From DASUAS01 sp035763625 (GTDB lineage: Bacteria > Actinomycetota > Acidimicrobiia > IMCC26256 > DASPTH01): a stretch of DNA of 11,826 nucleotides. Position 1 is the stretch's first letter; every line of letters begins with the position of its first letter. The notes below the pieces were generated by a model. The model saw only the letters and a program-made list of their open reading frames with translations. It was not told the origin of the DNA and did not search any database. A program made the position numbers and the translations under genes. The stretch lies in the NCBI GenBank assembly GCA_035763625.1, contig DASUAS010000038.1:1-11826 (forward strand). Reading direction: 5' to 3'. Shown here piece by piece: positions 1 through 8,201 of the stretch.

Positions 1-123
1 AACGACGACGCGTCGGTGCTGGGGAAGAACCTCACCCACGGGTGCATCCGCATGGACAACGCCGCCATCACCATGCTCGCCAAGCAGCTGCCGCTCGGCA
101 CCCCGGTCTCGGTCACCGCCTGA
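1..123 (+). CDS. L,D-transpeptidase (YkuD fold), C-terminal fragment
   Basis: Only the last 40 codons lie in the window; the gene enters open from the left edge and stops at TGA 121-123. The visible piece contains LTHGCIRM at codons 11-18. It matches the active-site signature of the YkuD family, usually S-H-G-C-[IVL]-R-[ML], with Thr in place of the usual Ser. Cys at codon 15 would be the catalytic nucleophile. Enzymes of this family act outside the membrane and make 3-3 cross-links in peptidoglycan or attach proteins to it. After the motif come an amphipathic helix-like stretch and a short strand ending LGTPVSVTA, the usual end of the fold. The next gene starts five bases after the stop, so the two are probably co-transcribed. 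Whether the protein carries a signal peptide or peptidoglycan-binding domain cannot be seen. Confidence 0.88.
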   Translation, partial: NDDASVLGKNLTHGCIRMDNAAITMLAKQLPLGTPVSVTA

Positions 124-128
124 CCGCG

Positions 129-788
129 ATGCGCACCACGCGGCTCGCCGCCGGGCTCCTCCTCGTCGCCGCGCTCGCAGTACCGGCGACGATGGTCCCG
201 ACGGCGGCGACCGCGTCGGTCGCGTCGGCCGACGCGCGCGACCACGCACTGCCGCCCGCGGCGCGCAAGGACCTCGTCGCGATCTTCGCGAAGAAGGTGA
301 AGCCGTTCGGGCTGCGCGTGACCCGGGCCGCGCTCGTGAACCCGTCGGAGGAGCGCGATCCCAAGGGGACGCACCTCGCGATCTACGTCGAGCCCACCGG
401 CGACTACTCGATCGACGCCTACCTCCAGGGCACCGTCGACGTCTCGAAGGTGTTCCTGCCGTACGTGTTCCGACGCTGGAAGGGACTGCGGTCGTTCGAC
501 GTGTGCCAGGAGCCCCGACCCGCGGTCGACCCCCGCCCGGTACCTGCGCCCGAGACCCAGGTCTACGCCACCCGGGCGGGGAGCAAGCTGGTCGACTGGA
601 AGACGGTGGACGTCGCGACCATGATCCGGACGTCACGAGAGGAGTCGGCCGCCGCGGGCACCCAGCGTCAGCCGCGCTTCTCCGTCTTCGTGGCCAAGCA
701 CATCCAGATCACCCCGGCGTACCAGCAGGTGGCGGGCACGGCCGCCACCACCACGCCCGACACACCCACCGTGCGCGACTACGGCTGA
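129..788 (+). CDS. Secreted protein of unknown family
   Basis: A 219-residue protein that I do not recognise. I chose ATG 129 because the sequence from there is a clean Sec signal peptide: MRTTR, a hydrophobic stretch over residues 6-30, and a likely cleavage after A-S-A at residues 32-34. The in-frame ATG at 42 lies inside the transpeptidase gene and gives an Arg/His-rich leader typical of a shadow frame. The mature part is mixed alpha/beta: a basic segment (residues 46-68), a probable strand THLAIYVEP (81-89), FLPYVFRRW (109-117), a Pro-rich turn (129-142), and RFSVFVAKHIQI (183-194). The tail from about 201 is Thr/Pro/Ala-rich. It has one Cys (126). It sits five bases after an L,D-transpeptidase gene, which suggests a cell-envelope role, but this is only context. 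No catalytic motif is visible. Confidence 0.8.
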   Translation: MRTTRLAAGLLLVAALAVPATMVPTAATASVASADARDHALPPAARKDLVAIFAKKVKPFGLRVTRAALVNPSEERDPKGTHLAIYVEPTGDYSIDAYLQGTVDVSKVFLPYVFRRWKGLRSFDVCQEPRPAVDPRPVPAPETQVYATRAGSKLVDWKTVDVATMIRTSREESAAAGTQRQPRFSVFVAKHIQITPAYQQVAGTAATTTPDTPTVRDYG

Positions 789-810
789 TCGACGAGAGAA
801 GGACGGCGGC

Positions 811-1602
811 GTGCAGATCGAGGGGGCGAACATCATCGTCACGGGTGCGTCGTCGGGCATCGGCGCCGCGCTGGGACCGCTGCTGGCGGCGCGGGGCGCG
901 GCCGTCGGCCTGGTGGCGCGGCGCGCCGACCGGCTCGAGGAGGTGCTCGCCGAGTGCCGGGAGCACGCGCCCGAGTCGCGGGCGTGGCCGGTCGACCTCG
1001 GCGACCTGGACGCCGCCGAGCAGCTCGTGCACCAGGCTGCGCGCGAGTGGGGCCGGATCGACTGTCTCGTCAACAACGCGGGCATCACCGCCCGCATCCC
1101 GGTGCCGAAGCTCACCCCCGCCGACGTCGCGCACGTGATGGACGTGAACTTCCACGCTCCGGTGCGGATGTCGCTGGCCCTGCTCCCCGATTGGCTCTCG
1201 CGCGGCAGCGGCTGCGTGGTCAACGTGTCGAGCCTCGGAGGACGGGTCCCGATCGCGAACGAGGCTGCGTACTGCGCGAGCAAGTTCGCGCTGTGCGGAT
1301 GGACCGAGGGGATGGCCGTCGACCTCTACGGCACCGGCGTCGAGGTGAAGCTCGTGCTGCCCGGCCCGATCGACACCGAGATCTGGGACCAGCCCGGCAA
1401 CGAGCCCGCCGCGTACCAGGGACCGTTCGTCCCTGCGCTCGACGCCGCGCAGTCGGTGGTCGACGCCATCGAGGGCGACGGCTTCGAGTGGTACGCACCC
1501 GACGAGTTCCCCGGCGGCGGCCCGCAGCATGCGATCGTCGTGGGCAAGAGCAACGATCCGGGTGCGTTCGTCGCCGCCATGGGGTCCATGCGCGCCCAAT
1601 GA
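811..1602 (+). CDS. Short-chain dehydrogenase/reductase (SDR)
   Basis: A 263-residue NAD(P)-dependent oxidoreductase of the classical SDR family, cytoplasmic. The Rossmann nucleotide-binding motif TGASSGIG is at residues 11-18, NNAG at 88-91, and the catalytic tetrad is Asn113, Ser141, Tyr154 and Lys158 (YCASK at 154-158). The PG turn is at 184-185 followed by IDT. Arg37 and Arg38 at the end of the second strand (LVARRADRL) favour NADP(H), which is family-based inference. The start is GTG 811, preceded by GAGAAGGA at a suitable distance; length is normal for the family. The substrate-binding part past residue 190 is short and acidic and does not identify the substrate. It overlaps the next gene by ATGA, so it is probably co-translated with the metallo-hydrolase. 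Confidence 0.93.
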   Translation: MQIEGANIIVTGASSGIGAALGPLLAARGAAVGLVARRADRLEEVLAECREHAPESRAWPVDLGDLDAAEQLVHQAAREWGRIDCLVNNAGITARIPVPKLTPADVAHVMDVNFHAPVRMSLALLPDWLSRGSGCVVNVSSLGGRVPIANEAAYCASKFALCGWTEGMAVDLYGTGVEVKLVLPGPIDTEIWDQPGNEPAAYQGPFVPALDAAQSVVDAIEGDGFEWYAPDEFPGGGPQHAIVVGKSNDPGAFVAAMGSMRAQ

Positions 1603-2330
1603 GCGGGAACGAGGCCGCCGACCGCCTCTACTTCCGGCAGCTCCTCTCGGGCGCCGACTTCGCGCGCGACGACCCGCTGGCGCGCCAGATGGTCAACTTC
1701 GTGTACCTGGTCGGCGACCGCGAGACCGGCGAGGCGATGGTGGTCGACCCCGCGTACGGCGTCGGCGAGCTGGTCGACCTGCTCGCGGCCGACGGGTTGC
1801 GCCTCACCGGCGCGCTCGTCACGCACTACCACGCCGACCACTGCGGCGGCGACATCATGGGATACTCGATCGAGGGACTCCGCGAGCTGCTCGCGCTCGA
1901 CGGCGGCGGCGTGCCGGTGCACGTCCAGCGAGCGGAGGCCGAGTGGGTGAAGCGCTCGACCGGAGTCTCCGACTCCGACCTCGCGCTGCACGACAGCGGC
2001 GACGTCGTGCACGCGGGCGGCATCCCGATCGAGCTCATGCACACGCCCGGGCACACGCCGGGCAGCCAGTGCTTCGTGGTCGACGGCCGTCTGGTCGCCG
2101 GCGACACGCTGTTCCTCGAGGGGTGCGGACGGACCGACCTGCCGGGCTCGGATCCCGACGCGATGTACGAGAGCCTGACCCGACGTCTCGCCACGCTCCC
2201 CGACACCACCGTCCTCTACCCGGGCCACCGCTACTCCCCTGCGGCGTCGGCCACGATGGGCGAGACCCGCGCCCGCAACTACGTCCTGCGCATCCCCACC
2301 CTCGACCAGTGGCGCGCCCTCATGGGCTGA
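1599..2330 (+). CDS. MBL-fold metallo-hydrolase, glyoxalase II / persulfide dioxygenase-like
   Basis: A 243-residue metallo-beta-lactamase-fold protein. The ligand motif THYHADH gives His76, His78, Asp80 and His81; further ligands are His152 in TPGHTPGS, Asp169 in AGDTLF and His210 in YPGHRY. The segment GCGRTDLPGSDPDAMYESL (175-193) is typical of the glyoxalase II / ETHE1 branch of the superfamily. Members hydrolyse thioesters such as S-lactoylglutathione analogues or oxidise persulfides, and which applies here cannot be read from the sequence. No rhodanese domain is attached. ATG 1599 overlaps the TGA of the SDR gene (ATGA at 1599-1602), and no other start gives a better N-terminus. Co-translation with the SDR suggests a joint role, possibly in removing a reactive carbonyl or thiol adduct; this is inference. 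Confidence 0.92.
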   Translation: MSGNEAADRLYFRQLLSGADFARDDPLARQMVNFVYLVGDRETGEAMVVDPAYGVGELVDLLAADGLRLTGALVTHYHADHCGGDIMGYSIEGLRELLALDGGGVPVHVQRAEAEWVKRSTGVSDSDLALHDSGDVVHAGGIPIELMHTPGHTPGSQCFVVDGRLVAGDTLFLEGCGRTDLPGSDPDAMYESLTRRLATLPDTTVLYPGHRYSPAASATMGETRARNYVLRIPTLDQWRALMG

Positions 2331-2347
2331 CCCCCGACCCCCCATTC

Positions 2348-2386
2348 GGCGTTGCTGGTGTGCCGTCACGGCACACGAACAACGCC
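2348..2386. terminator. Near-perfect hairpin between convergent genes
   Basis: An 18-base arm at 2348-2365 pairs with 2369-2386 around the loop TCA, with only two mismatches. It lies 17 bases after the MBL-hydrolase stop and 17 bases before the end of the convergent membrane mannosyltransferase. That position fits a bidirectional terminator. There is no T-run on either side: the + strand continues with AAAA and the - strand with a G-rich stretch. The element could instead be a copy of a dispersed palindromic repeat that also ends transcripts. Confidence 0.65.
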
Positions 2387-2403
2387 AAAACGTGGGAGCA
2401 GGT

Positions 2404-3501
2404 CTAGGGGACGAGGTCGTAGCGGGCGGCGACGACGGCGAAGAGCACGAGGCCGACGGCCGACGCGACGAAGTAGAGGGCACGCACCCGGGTCGACCAG
2501 CGCTCGAGCAGCTGGCCGATCCCCACGAACGGCGCGAAGCACTCGTTGGCGTAACGGCCGACACCCACCATGCCCAGCTGCAACGACGGGATCAGGTAGA
2601 GCGCGCCGAAGACCAGCCACGACGCGGGCAGGCGCTTGCGCTGCACCACGAGCACGACGAGCGCGAAGGCGGCGAGCAGCACGTGGGGCAGCACCGACCA
2701 CTTCACGTGCCCCTCGAAGAGCCCGACGAAGGTGATCTCCTGCCAACGCGACTTGGTGGAGAGGAACACGAAGGGGTCACCGGTGCGGTCCCAGCACCAG
2801 ATGCACCAAGCCGCGACCGCGACCACCGAGGGCGCGGCAACGAGCGCGGCCCGGCGCCACGACGACCAGACCGCCACCACCAGCGCGACCGCGAGCACGG
2901 CTCCGTTCGGGCGGACCAGCGCGGCTCCCACCGCGACCAGCCCGGCCGCCAGGTCGTGGTGGTCCTCCACGAGCACGAACGCCCACACCGATGCAGCCAG
3001 GAAGATCGCCGACGGGTACGTCATCGAGAACACGAACGACGCCGGGAAGAGCGCCAGCGCCCACACCGCCAACCGCGCCACGGTCGTTCCGCCGTGGCGA
3101 GACGCCAGGCGGTACACCCCCGCCAATGCGACCAGGAACAGCACCTGGTTGACGACGAAGATGGCGGCCTTGTCGTCGGCCACCTCGCTCAGCGCGCGGA
3201 TCAGGCCCGGCAACAGCGGGAAGAACGGCCACTTCGGGAACGGCACGCCGACCGGCCCGTAGCCGTTGCGGGCGATGTCGAGGTAGAACGCGCCGTCCCA
3301 ACGGGTCGCGACCTGCACGAAGCGCGAGCCGCGCGCCGGGTCGTGCACCGCTGCCAGCAGCACGACGACCGACAGGATCCGCGAGACGAGCCAGGGTGCG
3401 ACGACCCCCGTCCACGGGAACAGGTGCGCGATCCGGCCCGAGACCCCGGGTGTCAGGTCGCGTTCAGCCACCGCCACCGGGCCACCGTAGGCGAGCACCA
3501 C
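2404..3501 (-). CDS. PIG-V/Gpi18-like integral membrane mannosyltransferase
   Basis: A polytopic membrane protein of up to 365 residues resembling the PIG-V (GPI mannosyltransferase 2) family, whose bacterial members are thought to use polyprenyl-phosphate-linked sugars as donors. The family-like signature is RWDGAFYLDIARNGYG (67-82), followed by FFPLLPGLIRAL (93-104), FPASFVFSMTYPSAIFLA (152-169) and a late GVGRYANECFAPF (313-325). I count about eight to ten hydrophobic helices: near 31-52, 112-132, 140-156, 163-178, 183-212, 216-236, 270-287, 294-311 and 341-359. The acceptor is unknown; lipoglycan or protein mannosylation would be typical in actinobacteria. The start is uncertain: GTG 3501, or GTG 3477 or 3471, all with weak ribosome sites. 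The first of these lies inside an inverted repeat, which argues for a later start. It is divergent from citrate synthase. Confidence 0.82.
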   Translation of the reverse strand: MVLAYGGPVAVAERDLTPGVSGRIAHLFPWTGVVAPWLVSRILSVVVLLAAVHDPARGSRFVQVATRWDGAFYLDIARNGYGPVGVPFPKWPFFPLLPGLIRALSEVADDKAAIFVVNQVLFLVALAGVYRLASRHGGTTVARLAVWALALFPASFVFSMTYPSAIFLAASVWAFVLVEDHHDLAAGLVAVGAALVRPNGAVLAVALVVAVWSSWRRAALVAAPSVVAVAAWCIWCWDRTGDPFVFLSTKSRWQEITFVGLFEGHVKWSVLPHVLLAAFALVVLVVQRKRLPASWLVFGALYLIPSLQLGMVGVGRYANECFAPFVGIGQLLERWSTRVRALYFVASAVGLVLFAVVAARYDLVP

Positions 3502-3529
3502 CGTCGGGAAGGGCCTTCCGCGCCGACGG
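3501..3529. promoter_or_regulatory. Nested inverted repeat in the divergent upstream region
   Basis: CCGTCGG at 3501-3507 is matched by CCGACGG at 3523-3529. Between them GGAAGG/CCTTCC form a second inverted repeat at 3507-3519 around a central G. The element sits between the 5' ends of the mannosyltransferase and citrate synthase genes. It is directly upstream of TACGCT (3531-3536), which could be a -10 box for citrate synthase; I see no convincing -35. It may be an operator. Chance occurrence in GC-rich DNA cannot be excluded. Confidence 0.4.
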
Positions 3530-3548
3530 GTACGCTGCTACGCGGACC

Positions 3549-3554
3549 AGGAGG
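3549..3554 (+). promoter_or_regulatory. Ribosome binding site of citrate synthase
   Basis: AGGAGG lies nine bases before ATG 3564. It is the best ribosome site in the window and fixes the start against the in-frame upstream codons, which run through the divergent promoter region. Confidence 0.85.
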
Positions 3555-3563
3555 AGCCACACG

Positions 3564-4862
<1,299 letters not shown>

Positions 4863-4900
4863 CTTTCCCCCGTCGCTCGCCTCCGCTCGCTCCGTCTCAG

Positions 4901-4932
4901 GCGGCGGGACGGGCGGAGCCCGCTCCCGCCGC
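4901..4932. terminator. Bidirectional terminator hairpin
   Basis: The outer arm GCGGCGGGA (4901-4909) pairs with TCCCGCCGC (4924-4932), and the inner arm CGGGC (4910-4914) pairs with GCCCG (4918-4922). The loop is GGA and a single C is bulged, giving 14 base pairs. It lies 38 bases past the citrate synthase stop and touches the last stop-codon base of the convergent solute-binding protein gene. No U-tract follows on either strand, which is common for hairpins in very GC-rich genomes. Confidence 0.7.
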
Positions 4933-6365
4933 TATCCGACGCCGAGCCTCGAGTTGTAGTCCTGCATCGCGCCGTTGGCGTTGCTCGCCGCGCTCTTCAG
5001 CGCCGCCTTCGGACTGGTGCCGTTGAGGAACATGGTGTTCTCCGCCTCACGCATGGCGTCACGGACACCGGTGTAGTTCCCGATCACCGAGCCCGACGTC
5101 GCCACCGTCGTCGGCCCGTTGGCGAGTTGGTCGTAGGCGACCTTGAACTCCGGGTTGGCCTGCCAGTACTGCTGCATCGCGCTGCTGGCGGCCGCGTCCT
5201 TGCGGATGGGCATGTAGCCGGTGCCGATGGCCCACGTGGTGTCGTTCTCGGGTGAGTCGAGGAACTTCAGGAACTCCCACGCCGCCGCCTGCTTCTCGGG
5301 CGACGACTTGTTGACCATGAACAGCTCGCCGCCGCTCACCAGCACGCCACCCTTCTTCGGTCCCGGCGACGGGAAGGGCGCCACGCCGAGCTCGACGTCG
5401 GGGGCGTTGGCGCCGGTCAGCACCGCCTTGATCGTCCCGAGCGCGGCGCTGGTGTCGAACGCCATGGCGTGCGAGCCGCTCTGGATGCCGAGCAGGTTGT
5501 CGAAGCTGCCGGTGCCGAGGTCGGGGTTGGTCGTCGCCAAGCCGTCCTTCACCATGCCCGAGAGCCACGTGTAGATCTGGCGGCCGGTGGCGTCGTCGTA
5601 GACCGACTTGGTCGCGCGCCCCTTGCGACCATTGCTGTTGTTCACGTACTGGGCGTTGGCGAGCCCCCGCCAGTGCTCGAAGAACCCCGGCTCGGTCTTG
5701 AGCCCGAGCGGCGCCGCGACGCCGTTGTCCTTCAGCTTCTGGGCCGCGGCGCGTACGTCGTCGAGGGTCTTCGGCGGCGAGCTGGGGTCGAGCCCGGCTG
5801 CGGTGAACGCCTTCTTGTTGAAGTAGAGGACGGGGCCCGACGTGTTGAACGGCATCGCGTACTGCGTGCCCTGGATCGTGAAGTAGGAGATCACGCGGGG
5901 CAGGAAGTTGGAGAAGCTGTACTTGTCGGCCTTGGCGCACACGCTCGCCGGCAGCACCGTCCCCGTGTCCACCATCTGCTGCTGATCGGTCTCTTGGAGC
6001 TGCACGATGTCGGGCAGGTCACCGGAGCTCAGGCCCGCCTTGTACTTGACGAAGGTCTGCACGTAGTCGATCTGGTTGACGAGGTTCACCTTGACGTCGC
6101 TCTGCGAGGAGTTGAACGCGTCGACGAGCCCCTTGAGCGTGTCCTCGTTGGCGCGGGTCATCGAGTGCCACATGGTGATCTGCACGGGCTTGCTCTTCGC
6201 CGACTTCAGCGCGCTCAGCGGGCACTTGGTGCTGTTCGCCGCGACCGCCGCCGGTGCCGCCGTCACCGCGGCCAGGCCACTCGCCACGACCGCCGCCGCG
6301 AGACCGGTTCCCGCCCAGCGCTTCCAACCCCGCCAGCTCCGCAACGACCGCATCGTCACTCCCAT
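4932..6365 (-). CDS. Sugar/glycerophosphodiester ABC transporter solute-binding protein
   Basis: A 477-residue extracellular solute-binding protein, family 1, of the CUT1 importer class. Residues 1-42 form a Sec signal: charged start with WRGWKRW, then an Ala-rich hydrophobic core ending AAPAAVA. The mature part begins near ANSTKCPL and has the first strand ITMWHSM (63-69), reminiscent of UgpB (glycerol-3-phosphate binding). Next come an AFNSSQ helix and DLPDIVQLQE, then the hinge-type segment YAMPFNTSGPVLYFNKKAF (169-187). No lipobox is present; the only mature cysteines are Cys48 and Cys143, which could form a disulfide. ATG 6365 was chosen because GAGGAAG stands five bases upstream; ATG 6353 is possible, and ATG 6428 adds an unlikely Cys/Arg-rich leader. 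It is the last gene of the transporter set, 84 bases after the permease, and ends at a hairpin. Substrate is uncertain. Confidence 0.92.
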   Translation of the reverse strand: MGVTMRSLRSWRGWKRWAGTGLAAAVVASGLAAVTAAPAAVAANSTKCPLSALKSAKSKPVQITMWHSMTRANEDTLKGLVDAFNSSQSDVKVNLVNQIDYVQTFVKYKAGLSSGDLPDIVQLQETDQQQMVDTGTVLPASVCAKADKYSFSNFLPRVISYFTIQGTQYAMPFNTSGPVLYFNKKAFTAAGLDPSSPPKTLDDVRAAAQKLKDNGVAAPLGLKTEPGFFEHWRGLANAQYVNNSNGRKGRATKSVYDDATGRQIYTWLSGMVKDGLATTNPDLGTGSFDNLLGIQSGSHAMAFDTSAALGTIKAVLTGANAPDVELGVAPFPSPGPKKGGVLVSGGELFMVNKSSPEKQAAAWEFLKFLDSPENDTTWAIGTGYMPIRKDAAASSAMQQYWQANPEFKVAYDQLANGPTTVATSGSVIGNYTGVRDAMREAENTMFLNGTSPKAALKSAASNANGAMQDYNSRLGVG

Positions 6366-6413
6366 CGTCTTCCTCACGCCCCGCGCGCCGGCACAGCATG
6401 GCCGATGGCGGAG

Positions 6414-6442
6414 GACCGGTGGCGTCAACCACCGAGCCGGTC
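6414..6442 (-). other. Imperfect intercistronic stem-loop upstream of the solute-binding protein gene
   Basis: GACC (6414-6417) can pair with GGTC (6439-6442), and GGTGG (6418-6422) with CCACC (6429-6433), leaving a six-base loop and a five-base bulge (6434-6438). It occupies most of the 84-base gap between the permease and solute-binding protein genes. Such structures can protect the separate message of an abundant binding protein, but the role here is inference and the stem is only moderate. Confidence 0.3.
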
Positions 6443-6449
6443 GTTCACC

Positions 6450-7298
6450 TCATCCCTTGACCGCTCCGGCCGTGAGCCCACGCACGAGCTGCTTCTGGAA
6501 GAACAAGAGGAGGATCACCAAGGGGATCACGGCGATCACCGCCCCTGCGAACGTGATGTTGATCTGATCGATGCTGACCGACTGCAGCTGCTTGAGCCCG
6601 ATCTGCACGGTGCGGAGCTTGTCGTCCTTGGTGATGAGCAGCGGCCAGAGGTACTGGTTCCACGCGGCCAGGAACGCGAACACGGTGAGCGCGGCCACCG
6701 CCGGCCGGGCCAGCGGGACCGCCACCCGCCACAGGAAGCGCCAGTGCCCGTAGCCGTCGAGCGCGGCCGCGTCGCGCAGCTCCCCAGGCATGGTGAGGAA
6801 CGCCTGGCGCATGAGGAACGCGCCGAACCCGGTGGCGAGGAACGGCACCGCCAGCCCCGCGTAGGTGTTGTACCAACCCAGGTCGCTGATCGTGCTCACG
6901 TTGGTGACGATCGTGACCTCGAACGGCACCATCAGCGTGGCGAGGAACACGACGAACAACGTCCGCTTGAACGGGAACCGCAGGAACGCGAACGCGTACC
7001 CGGCGAGGATGGCGGTGAGCACCTGCCCGACGGTGATGACGAACGTCACGATGAAGCTGTTCTTGAGGTAGGTGCCCATGTGGCCCGCGCTCCACGCGTC
7101 GGAGTAGGAGCTCCACTGCGGGTGCGAGGGGAACAGCTTGGGTGGCTGGTGGGTGATGTCGACCGGCGGGAGCAGCGAGTTCACCACCGTGATGTAGATC
7201 GGGAACAGCACGATGACGGCGAGCACGGTGAGCAGCGTGTAGCGACCGACCTTGCTCCACACCCGGCGCCGATGCAGCGCGCGCGCGTCATCGTTCAT
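6450..7298 (-). CDS. ABC transporter permease, MalG/UgpE type
   Basis: A 282-residue inner-membrane permease of the carbohydrate CUT1 class, second of the pair. The cytoplasmic EAA loop that docks on the ATPase runs from Glu173 to Pro199 (ELRDAAALDGYGHW then LWRVAVPLARP). I see six hydrophobic helices near 18-40, 82-106, 112-132, 145-165, 200-222 and 248-267, the normal count for MalG-like subunits. The ATG at 7298 lies inside the 3' end of the other permease, an 11-base overlap that implies translational coupling. The ribosome site is weak, as expected for coupled genes. It should form a heterodimeric channel with the partner permease and receive substrate from the binding protein encoded next. 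Confidence 0.95.
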   Translation of the reverse strand: MNDDARALHRRRVWSKVGRYTLLTVLAVIVLFPIYITVVNSLLPPVDITHQPPKLFPSHPQWSSYSDAWSAGHMGTYLKNSFIVTFVITVGQVLTAILAGYAFAFLRFPFKRTLFVVFLATLMVPFEVTIVTNVSTISDLGWYNTYAGLAVPFLATGFGAFLMRQAFLTMPGELRDAAALDGYGHWRFLWRVAVPLARPAVAALTVFAFLAAWNQYLWPLLITKDDKLRTVQIGLKQLQSVSIDQINITFAGAVIAVIPLVILLLFFQKQLVRGLTAGAVKG

Positions 7299-8199
7299 AC
7301 GACACCCGCCGTTCGAGCAACCGGATCTGCGCCAACGCGAGGAGCAGCGTGAGGAAGAACAGCGCCACCGCGAGCACCGCGGCGCGGCCGGGGTCGCTCT
7401 GGCGTTGCAACGTGTCGTAGATGAAGTAGGTGAGCACGTTGGTCTTCCGCAGCGGGCCGCCCTGGGTCAGGATGTCGATCTGGCCGAACGACTGGAACGC
7501 GAAGATCGTGCCGATGATCACGGCGAAGAAGATGGTGGGCGACATCATCGGCAGCGTGACGTGCCAGAAGCGCGACCACGTACCCGCCCCGTCGACCTTC
7601 GCCGCTTCGTAGAGCTCGTCGGGGACGCTCTGCAGGCCCGAGGCCATGAGGATGAACGTGAGCCCGAGCGTCTGCCACACCGTGACGATCGCCACCGCGA
7701 TCAGCGCCCAGTCGGGGTTCTGCAGCACCGTGGGGTTGGTGGTGAGCCCGAGCCACGGCAGCAGGCCCACCGACGGGTTCATCAGCGTGCCGAAGATGAC
7801 CGCCGCCACCGCCACCGACGTCGCCACCGTCGACGAGAAGAAGGTGCGGTAGATCCCGATCCCCCGGAGCTGCTGGTGCGCGAGCACCGCCAGGGCGAGC
7901 CCGGCCACGATGCCCGTGGGCACGGTGAGGATCGCGAAGAGGAACGTGGTCTTCACGCTGTCGAAGAACGTCTGCGAGGTGAGGACGTCCTTGTACTGGT
8001 CGAAGCCCACGTAGGTGCTCGGCAACCCGGGGAACGGCGGGTTGCGGTAGAAGCCGAGGTACACGTTGTGCACCAGCGGCCAGAACACGAACACGCCGAA
8101 GATCAGCAGCGACGGGACGAGCAGGAGGTACGCGAGCCCTCGTTCGCGTCGTCGCAGACGTCGGCGGGCCGGGGTGAGCGCGACGCCAGGCGCGGCCAT
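7288..8199 (-). CDS. ABC transporter permease, MalF/UgpA type
   Basis: A 303-residue inner-membrane permease, first of the pair. A basic N-terminus (RRRLRRRERG, 12-21) is followed by a helix at 22-46, a periplasmic loop with the common FVGFDQYKDVL-like segment (here YVGFDQYKDVL, 63-73), and five further helices near 84-107, 124-140, 163-186, 222-240 and 272-292. The EAA loop runs from Glu195 to Pro221 (ELYEAAKVDGAGTW then FWHVTLPMMSP). Length fits UgpA/MalF-type proteins without the large E. coli MalF loop. ATG 8199 begins two bases after the ATPase stop with no clear ribosome site of its own, so translation probably depends on the upstream gene. Confidence 0.95.
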   Translation of the reverse strand: MAAPGVALTPARRRLRRRERGLAYLLLVPSLLIFGVFVFWPLVHNVYLGFYRNPPFPGLPSTYVGFDQYKDVLTSQTFFDSVKTTFLFAILTVPTGIVAGLALAVLAHQQLRGIGIYRTFFSSTVATSVAVAAVIFGTLMNPSVGLLPWLGLTTNPTVLQNPDWALIAVAIVTVWQTLGLTFILMASGLQSVPDELYEAAKVDGAGTWSRFWHVTLPMMSPTIFFAVIIGTIFAFQSFGQIDILTQGGPLRKTNVLTYFIYDTLQRQSDPGRAAVLAVALFFLTLLLALAQIRLLERRVSYER

Positions 8200-8201
8200 G
8201 C

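Noticed and set aside
42..128. Upstream extension of the secreted protein to ATG 42
   Set aside because: It lies within the transpeptidase coding sequence in another frame and would bury the signal peptide behind 29 His/Arg-rich residues.
4873..4893. Repeated GCTCGC units just before the terminator hairpin
   Set aside because: Short imperfect repeats of this type are common in GC-rich DNA and show no regular period or copy number.
5469..7352. A 627-codon open frame on the + strand opposite the binding protein and permease genes
   Set aside because: It is a mirror of the high third-position G/C of the real minus-strand genes. The translation is rich in Arg, Glu, His and Asp with no domain or motif, and it spans two real genes.
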